Shown here: one piece after another, positions 10,027 to 18,493 of the stretch
How the letters are laid out: the number at the start of each line of letters is the position of its first letter
Position numbering within the stretch: position 1 is the first letter of the stretch
Assembly: GCA_965243545.1 (NCBI GenBank)
Contig: OZ251573.1
Coordinates: 496,001-560,000, forward strand
Direction of reading: 5' to 3'
Length of the DNA: 64,000 nucleotides
DNA from: CATQHW01 sp965243545
GTDB lineage: Bacteria > Spirochaetota > Spirochaetia > SZUA-6 > Bin103
Made by a program: the position numbers and the translations under genes
Notes under the pieces: generated by a model
Told to the model about the DNA's origin: nothing
Databases searched by the model: none
The model's input: only the letters and a program-made list of their open reading frames with translations

Positions 10027-10076
10027 CGGAGGGACCCGGAACGCGGCGGCGCCGCGCCCGATAGGAGTCGAGACCG

Positions 10077-11876
10077 GTGCGCCAGCGCATTCGCAATTTC
10101 TGCATCATCGCCCACATCGACCACGGCAAGTCGACGCTGGCCGACCGGTTCATCCAGCGCGCCCGGGTCGTCTCCGACCGCGATTTTCACGACCGGCTGC
10201 TCGACAGCATGGAGATCGAGCAGGAGCGGGGCATCACCATCAAGTCGCAGGCGATCTCGCTGCCGTACCGGCGCGACGGCGCCGGATACCTGCTCAACCT
10301 GGTCGATACGCCCGGCCACGTCGACTTCACCTACGAGGTGTCGCGGGTGATCAGCGCCTGCGAGGGCGCGGTGCTGCTGGTCGACGCCACCCAGGGCGTG
10401 GAGGCGCAGACGCTGGCCAACTACTACCTGGCGCTGGAGCACGACCTGGAAGTGATCCCGGTGATCAACAAGGTCGATCTGGCGGCAGCCGACGTCGACC
10501 GCACGCGCGCGCAGATCGAACGGGACCTGGGGCTCGACGGCGACGGGGCGGTGCCGGTCTCGGCAAAGACCGGCCAGGGCGTCGAGCAGCTCCTGGAGGC
10601 GATCGTCACCCGCATCCCGGCCCCGGACGGGAACCCTGACGCGCCGCTGCAGGCGCTGGTCTTCGACTCCGTCTACGACCCGTACCGCGGCGTGGTGGTG
10701 CACGTCCGCGTGGTGGCCGGGCGGATCGTTCCGGACGACCGCATACGCTTCTGGGCGGGCGACACGGCGGCCTACCGGGTGGAGGAACTGGGGCTGTTCG
10801 GGATCAAGCCGCAGCCGGCCGCCGCCCTGAGCGCCGGCGAGGTCGGCTACCTGATCGCCGGCATCCGGTCGGTGGGCCACGCGCGGGTCGGCAACACCAT
10901 CACGGCCGCCGAGCGCCCCTGCGCCGCGCCGCTGCCCGGCTTCCGGGAAGCGAAGCCCGTGGTCTTCGCGGCGATCTATCCGCTCGACGCCGACCGGTAC
11001 GACGAGTTGGCCGCCGGCCTGGAGCGGCTGCAGCTCAACGACTCCACGCTCAGCTTTGCCAAGGAGTCGTCGGTGGCGCTGGGGTTCGGGTTCCGCTGCG
11101 GGTTTCTGGGCCTGCTCCACCTGGAGGTGGTGCAGGAGCGCCTGGAGCGGGAGTTCGGGCTGGCCGTGGTGCTCACCGCGCCGTCGGTGGAGTACCGCGT
11201 GCGGTTGCAGGACGGATCACAGATCAGCGTGCACACCCCCGGCGAATATCCCGACGCGGGCGCCATAGAGCAGGTGCGGGAGCCGTACGTCCGCGCGTCG
11301 ATCATCACGCCGTCCCAGTACGTCGGCGCGGTGATCACCACCTGCCTGGACCGGCGCGGCATCCAGCAATCGCTCAACTACCTGGATGAGACGCGCATGG
11401 AGCTCCGCTTCGACCTGCCGCTGGCCGACATCGTCACCGACTTCTACGATCGGCTCAAGTCGGTCACGCGCGGTTACGCGTCGTTCGACTACGACGTGGC
11501 CGATTACCGCGACACGGACATCGTGCGTCTGGACCTGCTGCTCAACGGCCAGCCGGTCGACGCGCTGGCGCAGCTGGTGTACCGCGGCTCGGCGGTGCGG
11601 CGCGCGCGCGAGGTGTGCCGCAAGCTGCGCGACGAGATTCCCCGCCACCAGTTCAAGATCCCGATCCAGGGCGCGATCGGCGGTCAGATCATCGCCCGCG
11701 AGACGATCAACGCCTATCGCAAGGACGTCACCGCCAAGCTGTACGGCGGCGACGTGACCCGCAAGCGCAAGCTCCTGGAGCGCCAGAAGGCCGGCAAGAA
11801 GCGGATGAAGGCGGTGGGATCGGTGCAGGTGCCCAAGGACGCGTTCGTAGCCGTGCTGCGCGGCGCGGATACGTAG
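10077..11876 (+). CDS. lepA: Elongation factor 4 (LepA)
   Basis: Translational GTPase that remodels or back-translocates ribosomes. All G motifs are intact: AHIDHGKST, GITIKSQ, DTPGHVDF, NKVD and SAKTG. The LepA C-terminal domain ends with KRKLLERQKAGKKRMKAVGSVQVPKDAF. The GTG at 10077 follows ATAGGAG. 599 aa, as expected. It lies 50 nt after ftsH and converges with the foldase gene. Confidence 0.98.
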   Translation: MRQRIRNFCIIAHIDHGKSTLADRFIQRARVVSDRDFHDRLLDSMEIEQERGITIKSQAISLPYRRDGAGYLLNLVDTPGHVDFTYEVSRVISACEGAVLLVDATQGVEAQTLANYYLALEHDLEVIPVINKVDLAAADVDRTRAQIERDLGLDGDGAVPVSAKTGQGVEQLLEAIVTRIPAPDGNPDAPLQALVFDSVYDPYRGVVVHVRVVAGRIVPDDRIRFWAGDTAAYRVEELGLFGIKPQPAAALSAGEVGYLIAGIRSVGHARVGNTITAAERPCAAPLPGFREAKPVVFAAIYPLDADRYDELAAGLERLQLNDSTLSFAKESSVALGFGFRCGFLGLLHLEVVQERLEREFGLAVVLTAPSVEYRVRLQDGSQISVHTPGEYPDAGAIEQVREPYVRASIITPSQYVGAVITTCLDRRGIQQSLNYLDETRMELRFDLPLADIVTDFYDRLKSVTRGYASFDYDVADYRDTDIVRLDLLLNGQPVDALAQLVYRGSAVRRAREVCRKLRDEIPRHQFKIPIQGAIGGQIIARETINAYRKDVTAKLYGGDVTRKRKLLERQKAGKKRMKAVGSVQVPKDAFVAVLRGADT

Positions 11877-11906
11877 GCCGCTGAGCGGCGCGCGTAGACG
11901 AGCGGC

Positions 11907-13406
11907 TCAGCCGCCGGTGTTGGCGATGGTGGCGGCGAACGCCGGACCGAAGTTGTCCTGCCACAAGCCGCTGGCGCCGATCCACTGCTCCAGGTCGGCG
12001 TTGAGCGCCTGCGCCGTGAACCACTCGAAGACGCTGCCGCCGGCGACCGTCTGCAGGTCTTCCGGCGCGGCCTGCCGTTCCTCCAGCAAGCGCAGGACGA
12101 CCACGCCATCGGGCAGGCGGATCGGCGCCGACACGTCGCCGGCCCGCTGCAGGGCAAAGCCCTGCCGGAAGAACTCCTCGAAGTCGGCGGCGCCGGACAG
12201 CAGCGGCTGGCCGTCCGCGGCGGCCACCGGCCGCCACGACGCGGCGTTGCGGAAGTTGATCGGAAACCACTCGGTTGCGTGCACGGTGAGGCCGGCCTCG
12301 GCCGCCGCCGCATGGAAGTCGCTCTGCGACGCCGCCACGACGAATCGGTCGCCCTGCGCCAGAACGTAGTCCTCTACCCGGCCGCGCTCCTGCGTCAGCA
12401 GGTACGCCCGGACCGCGGCGATGGTGTCCGCGTCCGCGAAGTCCGGTTCTATGACCGGGCTGTTGGCGCGGTACAGGTAGAAGACGTCATCCTGCCGGCC
12501 TGCCAGCACCTCGGAGACGCCGTCCCGGGCAAGGGCGAACACCTGCTCGGCGGCCTGCGGATCGGCGAAGTCCCCGCTCAGCTGGTGGAAGTATTGGAAA
12601 CCGACGTCGCCGCCCTGATCGCGGTACGGGTCCTGCGAGTGAGCGCGCGCCTGATCCTCGAACGTGGCGGTCTCGGACAGGATGCGCTCCCGGACCTGCG
12701 CGGCGGCGTCGGCGCTGCGCAGCTCTATGCGGCTCACGTCGATGCGGCGGAAGTCGGCCGCGTTGGCTTCCCCGTACGCGGCGGCCTCCGCGTCGGGATA
12801 GGAGCCGTCGGTGAAGCTGACGAACTCGAAGCGGCGTTCACGTCCGATCATCTCCTCGTAGAACGCGACTTCGGCGGCGCTGCTGAGGCGGCCGCCGGTC
12901 AGGTCGTCCACGTACCGCTGGCGCGTCATCACCTCGCGCACGCGCTCCAGGTTCCCCTCCCGCGTCGTCACCGGCATCTCGGCCAGGTCCTCGTAGGCGG
13001 CTACCGATTCGATGAAGCTGCGGTCGACGCCCTGCTGCGACACGTGCACGCCGCCGGCGGCGGCCGCGCGCACCTGGGCGGCGTGCATCAGCGCGTCGCG
13101 GTACGCCCGCTGCCAGACCTGGTAGAGCAGCTGCCGCCGATCGGTGTCTTCCGGCAGCCGTGTCGACAGGTCGCGGTAGTGCCACCGGTACGCGGCGCCG
13201 AGGTAGTTGGTGGGGCTGAACGAAATCTCCTGACCGTCGAAGGTGCCGAACACCGAGGCCGGCTGCGCGCCGTCCAGCCCGGTCGGGGCCAACGTACCGA
13301 TCATCGACACGCCGATGATCACCATCACCACGATGCTGAACCCGTAGAGCAGGTACGACCGGTTCTTGCGTACGTCTACGGACAGCGGATTGCCGCCCCG
13401 CGCCAT
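11907..13406 (-). CDS. Membrane-anchored SurA/PpiD-like peptidyl-prolyl isomerase
   Basis: A 499-residue protein with one N-terminal membrane anchor (YLLYGFSIVVMVIIGVSMIG), a SurA_N-like helical region, and a degenerate parvulin domain (ARAHSQDPYRDQGGDVGFQYFHQLSGDFADPQAAEQVFALARDG...). This layout matches PpiD/SurA-type periplasmic foldases that help outer-membrane proteins fold. Catalytic activity cannot be judged from the sequence. ATG 13406 follows no obvious operon partner; upstream on the other strand is the tRNA-Asp promoter. Confidence 0.78.
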   Translation of the reverse strand: MARGGNPLSVDVRKNRSYLLYGFSIVVMVIIGVSMIGTLAPTGLDGAQPASVFGTFDGQEISFSPTNYLGAAYRWHYRDLSTRLPEDTDRRQLLYQVWQRAYRDALMHAAQVRAAAAGGVHVSQQGVDRSFIESVAAYEDLAEMPVTTREGNLERVREVMTRQRYVDDLTGGRLSSAAEVAFYEEMIGRERRFEFVSFTDGSYPDAEAAAYGEANAADFRRIDVSRIELRSADAAAQVRERILSETATFEDQARAHSQDPYRDQGGDVGFQYFHQLSGDFADPQAAEQVFALARDGVSEVLAGRQDDVFYLYRANSPVIEPDFADADTIAAVRAYLLTQERGRVEDYVLAQGDRFVVAASQSDFHAAAAEAGLTVHATEWFPINFRNAASWRPVAAADGQPLLSGAADFEEFFRQGFALQRAGDVSAPIRLPDGVVVLRLLEERQAAPEDLQTVAGGSVFEWFTAQALNADLEQWIGASGLWQDNFGPAFAATIANTGG

Positions 13407-13477
13407 GGATGCGGAAGGTAGTCACGCCGGCCCGCCGCTGTCAACGGATCGGCCGCCGATCAGTCGATGCGGGGCGC

Positions 13478-13506
13478 TTGACACGGTGTTGAAGGCATGG
13501 CATATT
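13478..13506 (+). promoter_or_regulatory. Sigma70-type promoter of the tRNA-Asp/tRNA-Pro unit
   Basis: Perfect -35 TTGACA (13478-13483), 17-nt spacer, -10 CATATT (13501-13506), 16 nt before the tRNA-Asp 5' end. Confidence 0.75.
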
Positions 13507-13522
13507 GGAGTGACTGACCAGA

Positions 13523-13596
13523 GGGGGCGTAGCGAAGCTGGTTATCGCGCCGGCCTGTCAAGCCGGAGGCCGCGGGTTCAAGTCCCGTCGCTCCCG
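13523..13596 (+). tRNA. tRNA-Asp (anticodon GTC)
   Basis: Acceptor GGGGGCG pairs with CGCTCCC (one G-T pair), discriminator G. Anticodon stem-loop GCCGG-CCTGTCA-AGCCGG gives GTC, and the T arm is GCGGGTTCAAGTCCCGT. CCA not encoded. Confidence 0.94.
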
Positions 13597-13608
13597 AAAG
13601 AACGACTG

Positions 13609-13681
13609 CGGGCTGTGGCGCAGCGGCTAGCGCGCTCGGTTCGGGACCGAGAGGTCGGGAGTTCGAATCTCCCCAGCCCGA
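13609..13681 (+). tRNA. tRNA-Pro (anticodon CGG)
   Basis: Acceptor CGGGCTG/CAGCCCG with discriminator A. Anticodon stem CTCGG/CCGAG with loop TTCGGGA gives CGG. T arm GGGAGTTCGAATCTCCC. It lies 12 nt after tRNA-Asp in the same transcript. Confidence 0.95.
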
Positions 13682-13688
13682 GTCATGA

Positions 13689-13717
13689 GCGCGCCGTGCT
13701 TTTGCACGGCGCGCTTT
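13689..13717 (+). terminator. Intrinsic terminator after tRNA-Pro
   Basis: A perfect 11-bp stem GCGCGCCGTGC/GCACGGCGCGC with a TTTT loop (13689-13714), followed by TTT. It separates the tRNAs from the LysM gene and rules out coding starts upstream of it. Confidence 0.8.
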
Positions 13718-13795
13718 GCCGTTCGTTGCGCGGCGCCGCCCCGGCCGGCCCGGTGGCTCAACCCAGGGCCGCAGGCAACCGAAGATAGGGTTGTC

Positions 13796-14773
13796 GTGTT
13801 GCGAGCGCTCATGTTGTTGGCGGTCTGCGTTGGCGCCGCCGGCTGTGCCCACGGCCAGGACGGCTACTACACCATGCAGCGGGGCGATACGCTGTACAGC
13901 GTATCGCGCCAGTTCGACGTGCCGGTCGAGCAGCTCGTCTCGGCCAACGGCATCGACGACGTCACCGACGTCCCGACCGGAACGCGCCTGCGGGTGCCGG
14001 GCACCTACGGCGGCCTGCAGCCGCTGACGCCGGCCGGCGGGGTGGCGGTGGTGAGCGCGGCTTCGCCGGCCAACCCGGCGCCGGCAGCGCCGGCCGCTCC
14101 GGCATCGGCGGCCGGTCCGGCGCCGGCGGCCAGCGCGCCGTCCGTCAGCGCGGGGCAGGCGATCGGAAGTCAGGCGCTCGGGAGTCAGGCGCGCACGGTG
14201 CCGGCGCGCGGGGGGACGGCGGGCGCCGATACCTACCGGATGGTCAAGGGCGATACGGTCTACTCGATCGCCGCGCGGTTCGGACTCGATCCCGGCGACT
14301 TGATGGAGCGCAACGGCATCGACGATCCGAGCGATCTGCCGGCGGGGACGGTGCTCACCCTCGACGGCGTAGCCAGCCGCCCGCTGGCGGGCCGCCCGGC
14401 GGCGGGCCATTCCGCGGCGGCCGGCGCGTTGCTGTGGCCCACCGATGGCGATCCGCAGCCGCTCACCGGCAAGATCGACGGCGTGGCGATCCGCGGCGCC
14501 GCCGGCCAGCCGGTGCGGTCGGTGTCGTCCGGCACGGTGACCTGGTCCGGCCCGCAGCGCGGCTTCGGATACGTGGTGCTGGTGCGCAACGACCGGTACG
14601 TCTACGGATACCTCAACAACCGGCAGGTGCAGGTCGAGGTGGGCGACCGGGTGCAGGTCGGCTCGCCGATCGGCCAGGTCGGCGTCGACCCGCACGACAA
14701 CACCGCGCAACTCTACTTCGTGGTGCTCAAGGACGGCCGTTACGTCGACCCGAGCTCGGCGCCGCGCGTCTGA
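13796..14773 (+). CDS. LysM lipoprotein with degenerate M23 peptidase domain (NlpD/EnvC-like)
   Basis: GTG 13796 opens a short lipoprotein-like leader (LMLLAVCVGAAGC). Two LysM peptidoglycan-binding domains follow (YYTMQRGDTLYSVSRQFDVP; YRMVKGDTVYSIAARFGLDP), joined by Ala/Pro/Gly linkers, and the C-terminus has the M23 fold (VQVGSPIGQVG). The zinc/catalytic motifs are changed: where active M23 has HGN, YAH and LHFE, this has VRNDR, YGY and LYFV. That is the pattern of NlpD/EnvC-type amidase activators rather than active endopeptidases. A start at 13685 would read through the terminator and is rejected. Confidence 0.82.
   Translation: MLRALMLLAVCVGAAGCAHGQDGYYTMQRGDTLYSVSRQFDVPVEQLVSANGIDDVTDVPTGTRLRVPGTYGGLQPLTPAGGVAVVSAASPANPAPAAPAAPASAAGPAPAASAPSVSAGQAIGSQALGSQARTVPARGGTAGADTYRMVKGDTVYSIAARFGLDPGDLMERNGIDDPSDLPAGTVLTLDGVASRPLAGRPAAGHSAAAGALLWPTDGDPQPLTGKIDGVAIRGAAGQPVRSVSSGTVTWSGPQRGFGYVVLVRNDRYVYGYLNNRQVQVEVGDRVQVGSPIGQVGVDPHDNTAQLYFVVLKDGRYVDPSSAPRV
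14156..14191 (+). repeat. 15-bp tandem repeat inside the LysM gene
   Basis: CAGGCGATCGGAAGT, CAGGCGCTCGGGAGT and a partial CAGGCG (14156-14170, 14171-14185, 14186-14191) encode QAIGS/QALGS linker repeats. Confidence 0.8.
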
Positions 14774-14891
14774 CACGGCGGGAAGCGGCCTGGACGGGGT
14801 AACGGACGGCGCGGCGCCGGAAGGCTCGGTCCCGGGCGATCTGGCGTTCCGGTTCGGATCGGCCACCACCGCCGTTCGCTTTGTCCGGGCG

Positions 14892-15872
14892 TTGCGGCCC
14901 GCCGACGTGGGGCCGCCGGACAACGCGCTGCTGGTCTGCGACCGTCACACCGCGCCGCTGGCGCCGGCAGGGGCGGCGCCGCCGCTGGTGATCGACGCGG
15001 AAGAGGCCGACAAGAACTGGCCTGCGGTCGCGCGCGTGATCGACGCCGCTCACCGGGCCGGGCTCGACCGCGGCGCGCGCATCACCGCTCTGGGCGGCGG
15101 CGTGCTGTGCGACGTCGCCGCGTTCGCGGCGTCCGTCTACCTGCGCGGCGTGCGGTTGGCGCTGATCCCGACCACCCTGGTGGCGATGGTCGACGCGGCG
15201 GTGGGCGGCAAGACCGGCATCGACTACGCGGGCCGCAAGAACCTGATCGGCTCGTTCTATCCGGCCGCGGAGGTGGTGATCTGGCCGGGGGCGTTGCGGA
15301 GCCTGCCGGCGCGGCAGCTCGCCGCCGGGATGGCGGAGGTGGTCAAGACCGCGCTGCTTGGCGACCACGGTCTGGTGGAGGCGCTCGAACGCGACGGAAC
15401 CGAGGCCGTCACCGGCGGCGCGGAAGCCGCCTGCTCGGTGATCGGGCGGTGCCTGCAGGTGAAGGGCGGCATCGTCACGGCCGACCCGACCGAGCGGAGC
15501 GGCCGGCGCGACGTGCTCAACCTCGGCCACACCTTCGCGCACGCCCTGGAGGCGGTGACCGGCTTCGGGCCGTGGAACCACGGCGAGGCGGTGGCGTGGG
15601 GGATCGCCCGGGCGATGGACCTGGGGGCGCATCTGGGAGTCACCCCGGACGCGCACCGCGCGCGGGTGATGGCGCTGCTCCGCTCGCTCCGGTTTCGGCT
15701 GCATGCCGGCGCCGAGGCGCCGCCGGAAGCGCTGGTGGCAGCGATGGCGGCCGACAAGAAGCGCCGCGGGGGCCAGCTGCGGTTCGTGCTGCAGCGCGGC
15801 GTGGGCGACACCTTCGTGCGCGCGGTCGACCGCGCCGACGTCGTGCGGGTGCTCGCCGCGGCCGCTCGCTGA
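14892..15872 (+). CDS. aroB: 3-dehydroquinate synthase
   Basis: Second step of the shikimate pathway: DAHP to 3-dehydroquinate, NAD- and metal-dependent. Visible motifs include ITALGGGVLCDVAAFAASVYLRGV, PTTLVAMVDAAVGGKTGID, KNLIGSFYPA, metal-ligand region LNLGHTFAHALE, and WNHGEAVAWG. The TTG at 14892 gives 326 aa, but similarity to AroB seems to extend upstream (FRFGSATTAVRFVRAL) with no ATG, GTG or TTG available back to the previous gene. A CTG at 14790 preceded by GGGAAG would give ~360 aa, the family length, so the start is unresolved. Confidence 0.9.
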   Translation: MRPADVGPPDNALLVCDRHTAPLAPAGAAPPLVIDAEEADKNWPAVARVIDAAHRAGLDRGARITALGGGVLCDVAAFAASVYLRGVRLALIPTTLVAMVDAAVGGKTGIDYAGRKNLIGSFYPAAEVVIWPGALRSLPARQLAAGMAEVVKTALLGDHGLVEALERDGTEAVTGGAEAACSVIGRCLQVKGGIVTADPTERSGRRDVLNLGHTFAHALEAVTGFGPWNHGEAVAWGIARAMDLGAHLGVTPDAHRARVMALLRSLRFRLHAGAEAPPEALVAAMAADKKRRGGQLRFVLQRGVGDTFVRAVDRADVVRVLAAAAR

Positions 15873-15875
15873 CCA

Positions 15876-15902
15876 GCCGGCGCGGGCCGATCGGCCGCCG
15901 GC
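15876..15902. terminator. GC-rich hairpin between convergent aroB and hrpA
   Basis: An imperfect inverted repeat GCCGG...GGCCGATCGGCC...CCGGC sits between the two stop codons. There is no T tract, so a two-way terminator role is only likely by position. Confidence 0.35.
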
Positions 15903-18410
15903 CTATCCTTCCGACAGTTCGGCCAGCAACGCCCGCAGCCGGGGTTCGACCGGCGAACCGGGTTCCACCGCGGAGGGGCCGCCGGACACCGCATGCAGGC
16001 TGCCGAGCGTCTCTTCGACGGCGTGGCGCAAGCCGCGGCGCGGGCGCAGACGGAAGCCGCCGGCGCCGTCGGCCGCCAGAGACAGAAAGCCGAGCCGGCG
16101 GCTGCCGGCGCCGCGCGGCGCGACGCGCAGGGCGAGCTCGGCGGCGGCCAGCAGCGGCGCCCGGTCGGTGCGCGCGTCGAACCGCCGTTCCGGCCAGGAG
16201 CGGAGGACCCCTTCGTCGAGGCGCAGGTGGGGCAGCGCCTGCAGGATGGCGGCCAGTGGCGCGCCGCGCAGCAGCTCGCCGCCGTCTTCGCGGATCACGC
16301 CGCGCAGATCGCCCAGGTCGCGCCGATTCACGGCGGCCAGCTCCGCGCGCCGCCCGCGCACCGCGCGCCACTCCAGGACCGCCACTCGCCGCCCGCCCTT
16401 GCCGGCCGACAGCGGCAGGCTCACGCCGGCCAGCTGCACGCTGGCCGCGCCGGCCCGGACCCGGCCGCGCCCGTCCGCGGCGCGGCGGCGGGCGGTCCGC
16501 CCGCGCCCCCCGCGCGGTTCCGGGACCAGCTCGGCGGCCAAGCGCGGATCGATGCGGCTGAGCATGGCCGAGCGCAACGGGGAGACCGACCGAGCGTACA
16601 GCCGCGAGGTGCGCACGATCTCGCCGGCCACGATGAACCGGGCGTCTTCCCGGTACATCGACGAGCCGGGGTGCACGTGGATCCGCTCGGCCGCCAGCGA
16701 CCGGTACGCCCCGCGCCCGGTGTTGACGCACACCGACTGGATCAGTCCGCGCGCCACCGCGCACAGGTAGTCGTGCAAGGGGCCGCCGCGCGACAGCGGC
16801 ACGCCCATGTCGGAGACGATCTGCGCGAGCTGCCGCCTGACGTTGACGACCTCGGTGAGCACCTTGACGTCCAGGAAGTGGCGCCGGCAGAACCCGTCGC
16901 GGTCGCCCGCCTGTTCGAAGGCGCGCAGCAGGTCCAGGCATCCGGCAAAGTCGCCAAGCGGGTGGTGGAACGCTTGGTGGGCGGTGCGCGCCGGTTCCTC
17001 CTCCCCCAACGGAAACAGCAGCGGCGACGGCGTGGACAGGAACGCGGCGCCGGTGACCGCCTCTTCGATCACCGACGGGTAGCGATGGATCGCCTCCACG
17101 ATGATGCGGGACAGCCGCGGCAGGAGCGGAAACCGCGCCATCTGCTCGCCGATCGCGGTGAGGCGGCGGCCGTCGTCGAGCGCGCCGAGCCAGCGCAGGG
17201 AGTCGACCGCCGCCCGCACGTGCGGCCGGCCGGGCGGGGAGATGAAGTCGAAGCCTTCGAAGTCGTCGATCCCCAGATCGGCCATGCGCAGCACGACCTC
17301 GGTCAGGTCGGTGCGCAGGATCTCCTCCTCCGTGAACGCGGGGCGGGCGTCGAACGACGGCCGATCGTACAGCCGGTAGCAGACGCCGGGCCGAGTGCGT
17401 CCCGCCCGTCCCTTGCGCTGGTCGCAGGAGGCGCGGGAGATCGGCGTTTCGGTCAGGGAAGCGGTGAACGTGCGCGGATCGTAGGCGTTGAGCTTGGCGC
17501 GCCCCGGGTCGATGACCCAGACGATGCCGTCCATGGTCACGCTGGTCTCGGCTATGTTGGTGGCCGCCACCACCTTGCGCCGGTCCGGGTAGCGTTCGAA
17601 TACGCGCTGCTGCTCTTCGCCGCTCAGCCGCGCGAACAGCGGCAGCGGCGCCAGCGGCCGGTCCGGCCGCAACGACCGCAGGGCGGCGATGCATTCGCGT
17701 ATTTCGCGTTCGCCGGACAGAAAGATCAGCACGTCGCCCGGCCTGCCGGCGCGGTCGATTTCGGTGACCACCTCCGTGATCGCCGCCAGGGCCGCCTCCG
17801 CATCACCCTCCGGGTGGACCGGCCGGTACCGGACCTCGACCGGAAAGGCGCGCGCTTCCACGCGCACGACCGGGCAGCCGCCCAGGTAGGAAGAAAAGGA
17901 TTCGGCGTCGATGGTGGCCGACGACACCACCACGCGCAGATCGGCGCGGCGCGCCCGCACCTGCTTGAGCAGCCCCAGCGTGAAGTCGATGTTGAGGCTC
18001 CGCTCGTGCGCCTCGTCGACCACCACCACCTGGTACTCGCGCAGATCGGGGTCGAGCTTGAGCTCCTGCAGCAGGATGCCGTCGGTCATGATCTTGATCG
18101 CGCAGGCGGGGGTGGCGGTGTCCTCGAAGCGCATCTTGTAGGCGATCAGTCCGGCCGGCGCGCCGCCGGCCGCCATCTGCTGCTGCAGGTACCGGCATAC
18201 CGCCACCGCGGCGATGCGCCGCGGCTGCGTGATGCCGATGCGGGCCGTGCGGCCGTAGCCATGCTCGTACAGCAGCCGCGGTATCTGCGTGGTCTTGCCG
18301 GAACCGGTGGGGCTCTCCACCACGACCGCGCCGTGCGAGTCGAGCGCGTCCAGAATGCGGCGGCGGTGCCGGTAGACCGGCATGTCCGCCGGCTCCGGTG
18401 TCGGGGTCAC
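15903..18410 (-). CDS. hrpA: ATP-dependent DEAH-box RNA helicase, HrpA type
   Basis: An 835-residue superfamily 2 helicase acting on RNA. Motif I is SPTGSGKTTQIPRLL, Ia TQPRRIAA, II VVVDEAHERSLN, III SSATIDA, V ATNIAETSVTMDGI and VI QRKGRAGRTRPG. The HA2 and OB-fold regions follow (FISPPGRPHVRAAVDSLRWLGALD). It lacks the long C-terminal extension of E. coli HrpA, so it is a short version, common in spirochaetes. It starts divergently from the pcnB-like gene. Confidence 0.92.
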   Translation of the reverse strand: MTPTPEPADMPVYRHRRRILDALDSHGAVVVESPTGSGKTTQIPRLLYEHGYGRTARIGITQPRRIAAVAVCRYLQQQMAAGGAPAGLIAYKMRFEDTATPACAIKIMTDGILLQELKLDPDLREYQVVVVDEAHERSLNIDFTLGLLKQVRARRADLRVVVSSATIDAESFSSYLGGCPVVRVEARAFPVEVRYRPVHPEGDAEAALAAITEVVTEIDRAGRPGDVLIFLSGEREIRECIAALRSLRPDRPLAPLPLFARLSGEEQQRVFERYPDRRKVVAATNIAETSVTMDGIVWVIDPGRAKLNAYDPRTFTASLTETPISRASCDQRKGRAGRTRPGVCYRLYDRPSFDARPAFTEEEILRTDLTEVVLRMADLGIDDFEGFDFISPPGRPHVRAAVDSLRWLGALDDGRRLTAIGEQMARFPLLPRLSRIIVEAIHRYPSVIEEAVTGAAFLSTPSPLLFPLGEEEPARTAHQAFHHPLGDFAGCLDLLRAFEQAGDRDGFCRRHFLDVKVLTEVVNVRRQLAQIVSDMGVPLSRGGPLHDYLCAVARGLIQSVCVNTGRGAYRSLAAERIHVHPGSSMYREDARFIVAGEIVRTSRLYARSVSPLRSAMLSRIDPRLAAELVPEPRGGRGRTARRRAADGRGRVRAGAASVQLAGVSLPLSAGKGGRRVAVLEWRAVRGRRAELAAVNRRDLGDLRGVIREDGGELLRGAPLAAILQALPHLRLDEGVLRSWPERRFDARTDRAPLLAAAELALRVAPRGAGSRRLGFLSLAADGAGGFRLRPRRGLRHAVEETLGSLHAVSGGPSAVEPGSPVEPRLRALLAELSEG

Positions 18411-18493
18411 CGGCGTCCGCCGGCCGGGGCGCCGCCGGGCGTCCGCCGGCGCGCGCGTGCTATCCGGCGCGCAAGCGGGTAGGATTGCCGCAA

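Noticed and set aside
12279..13421. Plus-strand open frame opposite the SurA/PpiD-like gene
   Set aside because: Antisense shadow: no ribosome binding site, no motifs; the minus strand has a membrane anchor and parvulin-like region.
13685..13795. Upstream start for the LysM protein
   Set aside because: It lies inside the tRNA-Pro terminator hairpin; GTG 13796 starts the lipoprotein signal.
15993..18482. Plus-strand open frame of over 800 codons
   Set aside because: It is fully antisense to the HrpA-type helicase, is rich in Arg/Gln/Gly and has no recognisable domain.
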